From contig OZ023273.1 in NCBI GenBank assembly GCA_964007475.1, forward strand, positions 118,653,812-118,717,811: a stretch of DNA of 64,000 bases. The letters run 5' to 3'. This document shows, one piece after another, positions 32,817-45,200 of the stretch (positions are counted from its first letter, which is position 1; each line of letters begins with the position of its first letter). The position numbers were made by a program, and so were the translations under genes. This DNA comes from Hybos culiciformis (Eukaryota > Arthropoda > Insecta > Diptera > Hybotidae). Under the pieces are notes generated by a model, which made no database searches, had not been told where the DNA came from, and saw nothing but the letters and a program-made list of their open reading frames with translations.

Positions 32817-34931
32817 TTTTAATTTATTTTTTTATTTATTTTATTTAAAAAAAAATTAACACACAAAAATTATTGTTTTTTTTCTTAAAAAAAAATTAGC
32901 TGTTGACTGTTCAACAATTTTACCACGAATGAAATAAAATTTGTGAAACTTGTAAAAATAAAGTTCACAGTAGAGAGTGTTACCGTTGTTATTTTTTTTT
33001 TTTTGTTATAAAAAAAAATTTGTTTTTTTTTTTGTTATTTTCAAATATCAGAAAAATTAAAGAGCAATTGTATGTTCCTTCGACGAAAGACACTTAAATG
33101 AATGTTAAATTTTGTATAACATTGTTATTTATAAGTTCGCATACATTTGCAACAAAAGATTTATGAGAATTTAAGATAGATTTTTTTTTTCTTTAACATA
33201 TTTTTAACAACATCATAAACTGAGAATATTATAGAAAATGTATAATAAATATATTTATATATAAATAAAAAATATACGACAAAACAGAATTTATTCTTTA
33301 TTATAATAATTTTTTATTATTATAATTATATTTGATTTTAGTTAACCATCATTGCGCAATTTCAAGATATATGTACCTACATTGAAAACAAAAAAATATA
33401 CAAACATTTAAGTTCTCTAATGAAGAACTTTTAAAATTTTTATTAGAATTATTTTATTGGTTTTTTTTTTAATTTTATTTTAATAATGAGAGTAAACTAA
33501 TTTTAAGATCCATTCAACTGTCAATTTTTTATAAAATACTCTTTTGCATAAAGGTAGAAAAACCGCTAGGAGAATAAAAAACCATATATGGTTTTCTTTA
33601 AAAAAAAACAAGATTGATTTTTTACTACTACACTATATGAAAATAATTTTATAGTTCTCTATGTCGACCATTTTGTTATTAAATATTTTTGTCTAAGCAG
33701 CTCATCAACAGTACCTGTAAGAATCGAACAGCACACTTCTGTTAAGATGGATTTTATTCATCAAAATTTCAGCAATATGGGTTCTACTTTTAAGTCAATT
33801 AAGCTTACAGTCTAGGGTTGATAATACTTTACATATTTATTGAATTTTTTGTATTTATAAAATTAATACTTATAAGTCTGAAATGAAGAAAATATAAAAT
33901 AAAATATTGGCTAAATCAGATCAGAACTTGTAACCAGATGAAAAAAAAAATGTTAAGTTTATTTAACTTTCGGTCAAAATCTTGTCGGCAATAAAATGGA
34001 AACTCAACTAAACGGCAATGCTAATCATAAAAAATAAATGGATGATGATTCATTTTTATTTTTCATTCAAATACAAGCAAATATCTTGAGAATATAAATA
34101 TTGACGTTTAAAAACCTCAGAGAAGTGTTACTGAGATAGAAAAATCAACGATTAATAACGACGATATTATTGTTTTTGTTGTGTGTGGTTTTTTTATTTT
34201 GAGTTTTTTTTGTTTGAGTGTTTTGTTTTCACATTTCACATTTCATAAAACAAAAAATTAAAAATCAAATTTTTATTTTATTATTTTATTATTATTTTTA
34301 TGAACATGATGAAGTCATGAAAATGTTTTTTTAGTTTTTAAATAGTAATATACAAAATAAATTTGACTTTTTGACAATCATTTTAAAACATTCAACATAA
34401 AAGAAAAAACAAACATAAGAGAAGAATACGAAATAACATCAAAGTAAAGTACATAACTCAAAAATAATTGTAGTATGTAGTTTAGTATAGTATAGTAATG
34501 AATGATATCTATAGTATAAACTAAATATAATTACCTAATTGATATAAAAATATAATAAATTCCTTGAGAGTAGGTAAATTATTTTGTTTCCCTAATTATT
34601 AATTAAGTACCTATATTAAGGATAAGTAAATGAGTAAATGTAATTTTCATCAAATTTCAACTTTTTTGGATAATTTTAAGTAAGTCTCTTTAGCATGAAA
34701 TAGAAATAGACGAGTTGAATATTTAAACTACAAACAGGCAAAAGAACTTGAAAAATTTATTGCAAAAAATGATTTTGTGGTGTAGGTAGGTGTAGTGAAT
34801 TTTTTTTATAAATTTAACTAATTTTGTTATCAATTAAAGCAGTTGTAATACGCGATTTTGAAATCATATTGTTACAAATAAAAATCAGGAAACAAATTTA
34901 TGAATCAGGAAAAATAAATACTAGGTATAAT

Positions 34932-35230
34932 CATTGAGTAATAATATTTATAAGAGGGTCAGAATTCATACAAGTAAATTTCAGAATTTTATTTTCAAAT
35001 AACTCAAAAATGATGACAATATTTTCAGTGTATTAAATAAAAATTTCATACTCAAATATGTTTATTCTTAACACAATAATAAAATAAAAATAATAAAATT
35101 AAGAATAAAAATATACCCATTTGAGTTAAAAAATTGAAAATATTGAAAATATTGTCATTATTTTTTGAGTTATTTAGAAAAAAATTTACTTGTATGAATT
35201 CTGTCCCTCTTATAAATATTATTACTCAAT
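34932..35230. mobile_element. foldback MITE with target duplication
   Basis: An almost fully palindromic element beginning CATTGAGTAATAATATTTAT and ending with its reverse complement. The outer arms pair for more than 60 bases with few mismatches. A direct repeat GGTATAAT flanks it at 34924-34931 and 35231-35238 (or 7 bases if the final G belongs to the element). There is no coding capacity. It is the first of a run of elements within 1.5 kb. Confidence 0.8.
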
Positions 35231-35251
35231 GGTATAATGAAAATAATTAAT

Positions 35252-35878
35252 GGTGAAAACACAATTGGGGCGACAACGACGGCGACAGCGATAGCGACTG
35301 TCAAAAACCATATATTTGTATGAGAATGAAACAATTGAGGCGATTTTTTTATATGAAAAATCGCTGTCGCCGTCGTCGTCGCCCCAATTGTGTTTTCACC
35401 TTAAAGGTGAAAACACAATTGGGGCGACAGCGACGGCGACAGCGATAGCGACTGTCAAAAACCATATATTTGTATGAGAATGAAACAATTGAGGCGATTT
35501 TTTTATATGAAAAATCGCTGTCGCCGTCGTCGTCGCCCCAATTGTGTTTTCAGGGTAAAGGTGAAAACACAATTGGGGCGACGATGACGGCGACAGCGAT
35601 TTTTCATACAAAAAAGTCGCCTCAATTGTTTCATTCTCATACAAATATATGGTTTTTGACAGTCGCTATCGCTGTCGCCGTCGTTGTCGCCCCAATTGTG
35701 TTTTCACCTTAATGATACTACAGTATTAAGGTGAAAACACAATTGGGGCGACAGCGACGGCGACAGCGATAGCGACTGTCAAAAACCATATACTTGTATG
35801 AGAATGAAACAACTGAGGCGACTTTTTTATATGAAAAATCGCTGTCGCCGTCGCTGTCGCCCCAATTGTGTTTTCACC
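35252..35878. repeat. cluster of four GC-rich inverted-repeat elements of about 149 bp
   Basis: Four near-identical units: 35252-35400, 35406-35554, 35560-35708 and 35730-35878. Each starts GGTGAAAACACAATTGGGGC and ends with the reverse complement, with CGACGGCGACAGCGAT-like inner arms. The third unit is inverted relative to the others, judged by the asymmetric centre (the ATAGCGACTGTCAAAAACC side). TTAA directly abuts units A (right), C (right) and D (left), suggesting TTAA-targeting piggyBac-like transposition, though I see no transposase. Open frames on both strands (35396-35644 and 35470-35712) are translations of the repeat and not genes. Confidence 0.85.
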
Positions 35879-36190
35879 TTTAACTTAACTTTTTTAATAA
35901 TGAAGAACAAGAACAAGAACATATTGCGTAATTACATATTACAAACCCTATAATAAACAGTATGATTCTCCAATTACTATATACTGGATGAAAAAATTCA
36001 GATATTTCAAAAATTTTCCAACCCTTTCTCAAAATCTACTTAGTGAAAAAAAATTAAACATCAGATAACAATATACAAATAGAACATTTGAATTTTTTGA
36101 TTCAGTCTACAATTTGATTTTCGTCAATCATTTCAAATGACAATATACACAATTATGTGATAACTTTTGGAGCACTGCTTTAGGTATTAT

Positions 36191-36407
36191 CATAGATTAA
36201 GAATAAAGAAAGATTGGAAGCTTCATACAACATTTTTTCAGTCTTTTTTGGTATTTTTATGTGAAGGTGTTAGTAAAACTAAATAAAATTCTTTTCATAT
36301 ATTGATAATTATCACGTATTTTATTTTGTTTTGCTAACACATTCACATAAAAATACCAAAAATAATGTCGTATGAAGCTTCCCATCTTTCTGTATTCTTA
36401 ATCTATG
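36191..36407. mobile_element. foldback MITE, 217 bp
   Basis: An inverted repeat over nearly its full length, with ends CATAGATTAAGAATA and CTTAATCTATG. It is flanked by a direct repeat GTATTAT at 36184-36190 and 36408-36414 (8 bases, GGTATTAT, if the terminal G is excluded from the element). It has the same architecture and type of target duplication as the element at 34932-35230, though a different sequence. Confidence 0.75.
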
Positions 36408-39044
36408 GTATTATATAAAGTCATAAGTACGTTAAATATGTGGGTTAATCGAGATTTTCTTTAAAACATGATCAGACTCACCCTAAGTTTGTTAATATGT
36501 TAAAATTAAGAATAACAAAAGTAATAAATTTTATAGGCTTTCTGATCTCTGATAAATTATATAAGTTTCTTAAATAGACTACCTACATACTTATGTTTTG
36601 TATACATGCTAGATGTATTGTACAAGTACATAATTTTAATTATGAATAAAAACAACTATTCGTGAACGCAAGAGTAATATATAAAAATTATTTTCATTTT
36701 TTTAATTTTTAAAGTCAAATGAATGATGTAATTTTTGAATACATCATAAAGTAGAGTCATAAAACTACTTTCTTCATAATATTGCTGATTGAAAAAATGC
36801 TTTATTAAAAACGTTTATGTGGGCCTGCGAAAAAAAGTAGACATTTTATATTTTACCTAAAAAGGTCTCGGTATCATTTCCCCTTATATAATTTCCATTT
36901 AAAGTCAAACCAAAGATAATAACTACTTTATTTTTTATATTGTTTAAATTTAAAGCTTGGAATATTTTTTTGTGTAGGAGACTTTACTACAAAGTTTTTG
37001 CTGCTGGAAATCTGCTAAATAACTGTAATTTTATAATGAATTACATTAATACAGAAATATTATTAATTAATTTCGGTAGGTAGGTAAGACATCAGTTATT
37101 ATTAGAATAACGTTTTGTTTTTGTTAATTTTTTAGGGTTTTTTATTTGCTGGAATTATGGAAATTTTCTTCAAAATTCTTGAATTAATTCCTCTGTTAGG
37201 TCAAATATTTCTTAAAAATCAATACGTTTAAATCTTCTGTCTTCTATATAAATAATAAAAATGTATACTACTATTTTTGTTATTTCGAAAAAAAACAACT
37301 TTTAGTAAGTTTACCGATTCTTGTTATTGTGACACAAAGAAATTGTTAAAAAAACACAATCAATGAAGTTGGCTTGCACTGAGCTGCTTAAGAAAAACAT
37401 TATATCTACTTTTTTCAATTTTATTTTTGTTTTTATATTTTTATTTAAAATTTGTCTTTATTCACAAAAAAAACTTGTGTTATTGTTAATGATTAATTTG
37501 AGTTTGATTTTTTTAAACTTTTGCTGAATTTCTAAATAATAAATTTATACATAAAATTAAATGCTACTTCCTAGTAATACTATTTTCAGAGTTACAAGGG
37601 AAACTGCATACAGGTACGTCCAGCTACACAACTTTCCCCTAACAAGACAGTACGGTGTCTGTGTAATATTGAGGTATCTTTTATACTCACTGATATTATG
37701 ATTATGCATGTAAATAATTTCGTATTAATTTATTATAACAACTCATCTTCTCTGGTGATAACTTCCAACATACCTTTTTATTTGCTTTTTATTTTTTGAC
37801 AAATCAATCGGCAGATTTCTATTAATAAACAACTAACACATAATAATTAATAAATACACACAACAAATTCTGGATATTTTTTATACCAATGACAGTATAT
37901 AGCCAATTATTTTTATATTTTTGAACACTTATAAAATGAACACAAAAATTATATAAACTGCAACTTAAATAGATGTGATAAAAATTAATTGAAACAGTAA
38001 AATAAATTAGGTTGAGTTTTAAAGCTAACTCAATTAGAAAAGCATGAAATCAAAAGTGTAAAATTATTCTTGAAAAAAAAAGTTGAAATAATTTGGTGAC
38101 TTCCATTTGAATGAGTAAATGTCGAATTTTATTTGTGAATTTGGCAATAATTAACTACATTAATTTTAAATGGAGGATTGGCTCCACATAAATTCACTTA
38201 TTTCTTTATTACAGTATACTCACACTCAGATGTTGAATATTAAACTTTAAAGAAAAAATGTAATAGATACGATCTAAGTTTATCAGAAGAGAATATTATA
38301 TGTATATAGCGATGATTTCTCCCTAGAGGTGATTCATGATGTATACAACAAGGGAACTTTGCTACGCGGATATCTTCATCACACTTTTTAACCAACTACC
38401 TAACCTAAGTGCAATTTTTTCAATGTTAAAAATAATTATAACAATAAAAATTAAATCATCTACCAAATTTGCAATACAAGAAAAAAATGCAAATTTATTT
38501 TAGTGGGTTGTAGACAGAATTTAATTCAAATAAAAAAAAATCTGTATTTTATGCATATCTAATTTATAGTAGGTATGTTACATCAATATCTGTATATTCA
38601 GGTAAATGACAACACATAATGGAAATTTTTCGTCTAGATTTACTGATACTTAAGGTTTTTCATTGACCTTACAGCTCCTTCTCTTTTATGTTTTGCTGTC
38701 TCTAAAACTATTTTAGGAATACATGTAAGAATAATGCTAGTGTAACGTCCTCTTATAAAATAAATATCCTCTTTTTTTTTCAAATAAAACTTTATTTTCG
38801 ATATTCTAAATTTACAACTGTATAATATACGTACATAATGTAAACTTAGTTCCATGTACTCCTAAGAATAATAATTTAGATAAGTCAAACATTCTCCAAA
38901 AAAATATAACATATAAATTATAAATAAAAATGGTTAAAGTTACCTAAAACTATTTAATGCGTTGGGGATCGTTGTGTTGTATTTAGTGCTATAGAATTTA
39001 GATCACTAAATGGAGTATTATATGCGTCAATACAAATGCAATCA

Positions 39045-39144
39045 TTTAGATGCATCTGCGTAAATAATGAAAAAATTTAGATGCATCAGCGTATATAATG
39101 AAAAAATTTAGATGCATCAGCGTAAATAATGAAATCATTTAGAT
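39045..39144. repeat. 31-bp tandem repeat, about 3.2 copies
   Basis: The phrase TTTAGATGCATCTGCG plus AAATAATGAAAA-type sequence recurs exactly every 31 bases, with starts at 39045, 39076, 39107 and 39138. Copies differ at one to three positions. There are no unique spacers, so it is not CRISPR-like. Confidence 0.85.
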
Positions 39145-39332
39145 GTTTCGTATTGAATATTACGTAATACCTAACAAACATAATATCTCTCACAATATTT
39201 TAATACAGCCAAATACAAAAAAAAAAAAAAGAGAAAAAATGAGAAGAAAAAATATTCTCTCTTTGCAACTACTTCTCCCCTACGCATTAAAACAGTATAT
39301 TGGATATATAAACAAAATTTGTTATACAACTC

Positions 39333-39443
39333 GTTCTGTATTTACACAAAAATACATTGACACTTGTCAATTTATATCACTCGACTTTCGGTCTCGTGAT
39401 ATAAGTATTGACTCGTGTCAATGTATTTTTGTGTATACAGAAC
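39333..39443. repeat. 111-bp long hairpin
   Basis: Arms of about 48 bases (CTGTATTTACACAAAAATAC at the left) pair with few mismatches around a loop of about 15 bases, TCGACTTTCGGTCTC. There is no flanking target duplication that I can define. It could be a tiny foldback element or an RNA hairpin. The plus-strand open frame at 39143-39535 runs through it and is probably incidental. Confidence 0.7.
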
Positions 39444-39594
39444 TCTTAATTAATAACAAATTTAGTTTACATATACAAATAATCTACTATTACCACTTTA
39501 AGTTTAAATTTTTTTTATATTTTATTACAATTTAAAAGAAATATTTTTTTCCTACATTTTTCGACAGTTTTTCTAATTTAAGCATGTTTTAGAC

Positions 39595-40195
39595 CAGTGC
39601 TGTCCAACCAACGGCCCGCGGGCCATCATCCGGCCCGCGGAGTCTTTTAACCCGGCCCGTTAACTTTGGTTTAAAATTCAAAATGTTTCTCTAATATTTT
39701 TGTAATATGTAAAAAAAAAATTGTAATGGAAATTTTCTACTTTCAAATCAAGATTTACTGCATAAAATTCAAATTATTTATTTCAAATTAAAAATTTTCT
39801 ATTCTTAGATTTGATATTTGGAATGGAACGTGGTTAATTCGTTCCACATAAATTTCGGGTGACAAGAAAATTAAATTTATAGTTAAGAAATCAGATTAAG
39901 TGGATGTTGCCAGTAGTTTAACTTCTCTAAAAAAATTAATTCAAGGTCATCAAGATCATCATCATCACTGACAAAAGATCATCACAAAAAGATATCATTA
40001 TAAATACAACATAATTTATATTCTTTAATTTAATTTTTTTCTTGTGTATAAATGTATTATTTACATTATTAATTTGAAGTAATTTTAATAATAAATATAT
40101 TTTAATTTGTTTAAAAAAAAAAAATTGACTTTTGGCCCGCGGAACAAAATAAATTTTCGAAACGGCCCATTTTCAATTTAAGTTGGACACCCCTG
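39595..40195 (+). mobile_element. non-autonomous hAT-like element, 601 bp
   Basis: The left end is CAGTGCTGTCCAACCAACGG and the right end is AAGTTGGACACCCCTG. Both sides have subterminal GGCCCGCGG motifs in inverted orientation. It is flanked by a perfect 8-base duplication TTTTAGAC (39587-39594 and 40196-40203). The interior is AT-rich with no transposase frame. This terminal type is a well-known hAT class in animals. Confidence 0.9.
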
Positions 40196-42235
40196 TTTTA
40201 GACCTCCGATGAAAGCGAAAACGAAATTCGTTGAATGAAATTTATATTTTCTTTTTTATATATTTTTTTACTTTTTTATTGTAAATCTACGAAACATTTT
40301 TCAAATGTCTTAAAACACATTTAAAATTTTCCCTTTCGTCAGAGTTCTAAACATGGTAAGTTTCCACTAGTTAATGGGTTACTTCAGTCGATTTGATTTT
40401 CTTCAAAAAAATTCAGTACCAACTATTACGTTTACTAAATTTTTTTCGTATACCACCCGAAAATAGTGTTATTTGTATATATTTTAAAAATATCTTAATG
40501 AGTTAACAAAAAAAAACAGTGTCGGCCCTTCAACATAAAAAAATATAATAAAATCAATGCATTTGAGATGAAAGCTAATTTCGTTGAAATAATTAATATT
40601 TGAAAACGGTACATTTTTTCACAACATACATAATACATATTTATTTTCACGATATTATTAAATCTTTAAAATATTAAGTCTATAGTAAATATTTGTTATT
40701 AATTCCACATTTTACAAAACAAGAAAATTTTTTGAATGTTTATAGTTTATGTAATAACAAAAAAATATTTTTATATTATGGTGTAGTATATTATATCTAT
40801 TTCTCCCTGTAACTGATAGTCGTGTAAATTCGTAATCACCTTAAGAAAACTATATACTTTTTCATCAATGAATTTTTTAATTAAGTTTTTTCTACAGAAA
40901 AGGGTTTAAAACTTCACAATGATAAGTGTATTACTCCAGTAAGCAGACCTATTACACTATGCTAATTTAAAAGATACATTTTTATCCCGTTTTCCATCAA
41001 AAAAGGAGCTATTCGTTTTTACTTTCCGTCTGTCCATCTGTCGCACACTAAAACATTTATTAAACTGCTTTGTCGATTTCAATCGTTTAACTTTAAATTT
41101 CATAATGAACGCAATCTCGTTCACTTTCAATTTCAAGAGAACATGTAGTTAATAATAGGAAAATGAAAAAAATTAAGCGACCCAGATTGTGTTCAAAGAT
41201 TCGAACTGGGTCCGAAAATGGCCTTCCATGAAAATTAGTATATGAATAGAGAGCGATCGTAATATAAAGAAAGATTGAATGAAATATAAATAAAAAATTA
41301 TTAGATATTTCTTACATATTTCTTAAAAATAGAGATGTCATATTTTTCAGGCCTGAATGAAAGTCCCCAGAATTTTAATTAGGTATTAAACAAGAACTTG
41401 AAAATCTAGCACAGGATTTCGCAGTTAGACTATACTTTTGAGACCTCAAAAATGATTAAAAACGTAGTTTTTCCGAGATATTTGCTACTTTTTAACACTA
41501 AAATATGCATCTCTATTCAAAGCTGCAAACATTTATTGTAATAAAGGTTTAAATTTTATTTTTATAATTATTCTCTCTTTTTCATTCATATTTTCCATAA
41601 ATTCTGCAGTAAATATTACTGATGTCCTTCAAAAAAAAAAGTATTACCATAACGTCTATAACCACTATTATATTTTGACCAGTTTTTAAAATGTTCCTTA
41701 ACTAAAAACTTTTTTGTTTTTTTTTTTCTTGTTTATAAAGGTTTTTGTAGTATTTTCAAACTGAAAATATACCTTTTTTTATTAATCAAAGGTAACGAAT
41801 TTAAAAAAAAAACCTGCCACACATAACTATATTATATGTGTATAACATATGGACCATTTATTAAAAAGAAGTTTATCATAATTTTTTTTTTGTCTTGGGA
41901 AGTATAAGCTCTTTGAATTTCTCAATAATTTCGAATGTAAAAGTTATTGAAATCGCAAATAAAAAGGTCAAATTGTTCTTTTTTATTTTTTTAAACAAAA
42001 AACATAAAAATTTCACGAATATTTTTTGGTAAAATTAAATTTTGGGCAAAATTAGCTTTTCTATGTATTTTCACCTTTATGTACGTACGGTTATGCTTTT
42101 AACATATTGTAAATATTTTTTTTATTAAATCACAACTTTTTTTTTTTTTTTGTTTTTTTCATTAAAAAAGTTTCTTTAAAAGTTCATTAATAATTTAAAC
42201 GTAAAAGTGTTATAACGTAAAAAAAAAAAACATCA

Positions 42236-45200
42236 ATGAAAACAATATTACAAATAATATTGGTTCAATGTGTAGCAGTATATCTAGCTAATTGTCAAAT
42301 TAATGAAAATTTAACTTTAAATAATGGATTCAATTATGATTACGACGATTATAATGATGAATATTTAAGTACTACTTCAACGATATCAGATGATGATTAT
42401 GACATTGATGATTTTCCGGGACCACCGCTATTGGATTTATACACTTTGAGAACTAATCCAAAAATGTTTGCGAGTAGTATTTTATTCGTTGTCACAAAGT
42501 AAGTAATTAATCAATTATCGTATAAAAAAAAATTACACGAAAATACATATTATGTAACTTCAAAATTGATATTGTTGTTATCCAAGGCCAATTAACTCTT
42601 AAAACTAAGGCTAAGTACCTAATTTTATGATCTCGTTAACCGTAAAATTTTTTTAATTATTTATAAATTAGATTTTGTTTGTTATTTTATCTAATCTTGT
42701 ACACACACATGTAATGCTGCTATTATAAATAAATTACAATTATACATTATGTATATATACGTAAATAGTAGATGCATGCATAATTTTTTTTCAGCCCTTG
42801 ACTTTATTCTTAAAATCTTGTAAACTACAGCTACACGACATTTCAATTGATTTTCATCCCTTCTTAGACAATTCTACCAAATGCGATTTTATTCAAGAAC
42901 TTTTATATAATGCTATATCACAACAAGTCTGACCAATAATTAGATATACAGATATACTTTTATCTTTTATTTTTAACAGGTGGAAACTTCTTGACGTAAA
43001 AAATTTTTTTTTAAATATTTCATTCTTTCCTAGACTGATTGTATACCATGTGTATTCGGAAATTTTATAATTTAAGATATTATAATAAAACTGTAACTTA
43101 CTTCATTTCAGTTTTATAGAAGAAGTCGAGGAGTTACACCTATAGAATTATAGATAGAATTATATAGCAGCGTTTCTCAACCTTTGTACTATTGCGACCT
43201 ATAAAATATGAATACAAAATAACGCGACCCTCAATGTGAAAAATAACGCGACGAAATCTGAAAAATTTAATGACAAGCTAGAAAGACACCTTTAAAATGT
43301 TTTATTTATTTTTATTTTAACGACTTATAATATGTTGTTGACACATTCATTTGATAATTAATTTTTTTTCGTTCGATTTGTTTAAAGCGAATGAATTTTA
43401 AAAGCTGTTTTATTATTATCAATCTAAAAACAGAGCAATCTGTTAGAAAATAGATATATAGATTAATTCTTCTTACATAATCAAAATATTTTATTATTTT
43501 TGAAAAAATATATGTAGCATTTGTAATAGAATTTTCCCATTAAAACGACCCATTGAAAATCTTTCGCGACCCAAATTCGGGTCGCGACCCTAAGGTTGAG
43601 AAACACTGAGTATAAGAATTTAAACAGGAACCTACTCTGAATTTATGTAGAAACTCTTTTGGACAATGTTTGTTTAATTTGAACAAAATGTAAATCGTTC
43701 AATACGTATACTTTCCTAAAAATATGATTTTACAGAATGTATTCATATCTGATAACTTCATAACACATTCAAAACAGGAAGTTTATTAAAGCTCAATAAA
43801 TTTTTTTAACTTTGAATATATGCAATTATATAATAATCTACATAATATAAATAGTTATAAAATCGGGAAAAACCAGAAAAATAACATTGCATTTTTCTTC
43901 TATTGGCGATAAAGGATATTTGATTGTATATAAATAAGACTTTATATTAATTTTCTTATAATCACAGTATGTACTAAACATACTATAATAAAAGTGTACA
44001 GATTATACACCGACCGGTAAATAAGATGCTTATTTTTCACCTAATTAATTATAAGTTCAATTTAGTTGTATTGGCACTTCGTGGACCACAAAAATGAATG
44101 TTTTTTTCTTTGTGCAAGTTATATTTTATATATAAGTACATTTTACATAATGTATGTAAATAAAAATCAAGGCTCAAATAGGAATGTATATGTAATAATA
44201 TCGTCGGATAAGAATTATATTATACCAAATTTAAACATCTTATTTTCATTTGCAGTGGAAATAATTTATAATCTTTATAGAAGATGTATAATATACGAAT
44301 ACGATTCAATAACGCAAAAAGCTTATTAAGCTAATATTATACAAAAAGAATCAAAGTAGAAAATTATTCAATTCTAAAAATTAGTATTCCTTTCTCATTG
44401 ATTTCGGAATATTTAAGAGACTTTCAATTTTTATTTCAGCTGAAGAATTAAAAACTAAGATGTCATTTAGGAAAGGGATATTTAATTAAAATTTAAAAAA
44501 AATTATCGACAAAGCAAAATATATAAAAATTCAAGAATCTTATTTTTTCATCAAATTAAATCGGAAAAGTTTTTAAATTGTTTTTTTTTATTATTATTTA
44601 TTGTCGACCTTGACATCCTTCCTTTATCAAAATTCGTCATCTTAGGTAATTTTTACCGATTTCTGACTCAATACAAAGTTTTTGAGTCAAGTGTTTATAG
44701 GAAAATATTTTATAAATCTAAATAAAATACATAAATATATTTCTAAATTAAATTTATTGAACTACTTTTTATAAACCCAATATACCACGAGTCAGTTATT
44801 TGTCTAGTTCATCGGAAATAAAAAACATCATTTGTTAACTAACTTAGTATACTAATGATATGAACACGTTAGCCACAAGGATATATAAAAAGTACGACAT
44901 GGATCGTATATAGGTGACAAATAACTGACATTGCCCATACATCAAGTGCCTTCGAGCTAGTTATTTGTAACCGTAAATTACGACTGAACGTTAGGTATAC
45001 GACAAGCATTAAGGTAAAGAATAAAGCTGACGTAGCCGTTAGTTATGAAACTAACATATAAGTCAGAATTAAAACTGTCTCCAGGATCAGTTATCAGGCT
45101 GACTACTAAGCTAGTTGTAAATCTTACTTAAATGTCACTTATATGACGGACATCGAAGGACAATTCTATGACTGCCGTCGATGTTAATTGTAAAACATAC

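Larger units (their letters stand above)
32817..42235. other. intergenic region between the tubulin and lipase genes
   Basis: No coding gene is recognised. This holds the upstream region of the beta1-like tubulin gene and of the divergently placed lipase gene. Distinct structures are a foldback-element cluster (34.9-36.4 kb), a 31-bp tandem repeat and a long hairpin (39.0-39.45 kb), and a complete hAT-like element (39.6-40.2 kb). A GC-richer patch at 37.58-37.69 kb has TATAAAAG on the minus strand (37678-37685), which could be a distal promoter of the tubulin gene, but TATA-like words are expected by chance here. Near 40.98-41.06 kb, a GTCTGTCCATCTGTCGC-type segment resembles a dispersed repeat. 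Confidence 0.6.

Noticed and set aside
35396..35712. Two overlapping open frames of about 80 codons on opposite strands with nearly the same protein
   Set aside because: They are translations of the palindromic GC-rich repeat units; the similarity follows from the inverted repeats.
37678..37685. TATAAAAG on the minus strand as a distal promoter of the beta1-like tubulin gene
   Set aside because: Attractive because of the GC-richer patch beside it, but such words are frequent by chance here and no first exon with a matching splice could be shown.
39045..39144. CRISPR-like repeat
   Set aside because: The 31-bp units are contiguous without unique spacers, and the genome is eukaryotic.
41181..41240. 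tRNA-like TTCGAACTGGGTCC word
   Set aside because: No cloverleaf can be drawn around it; no A box at the right spacing.
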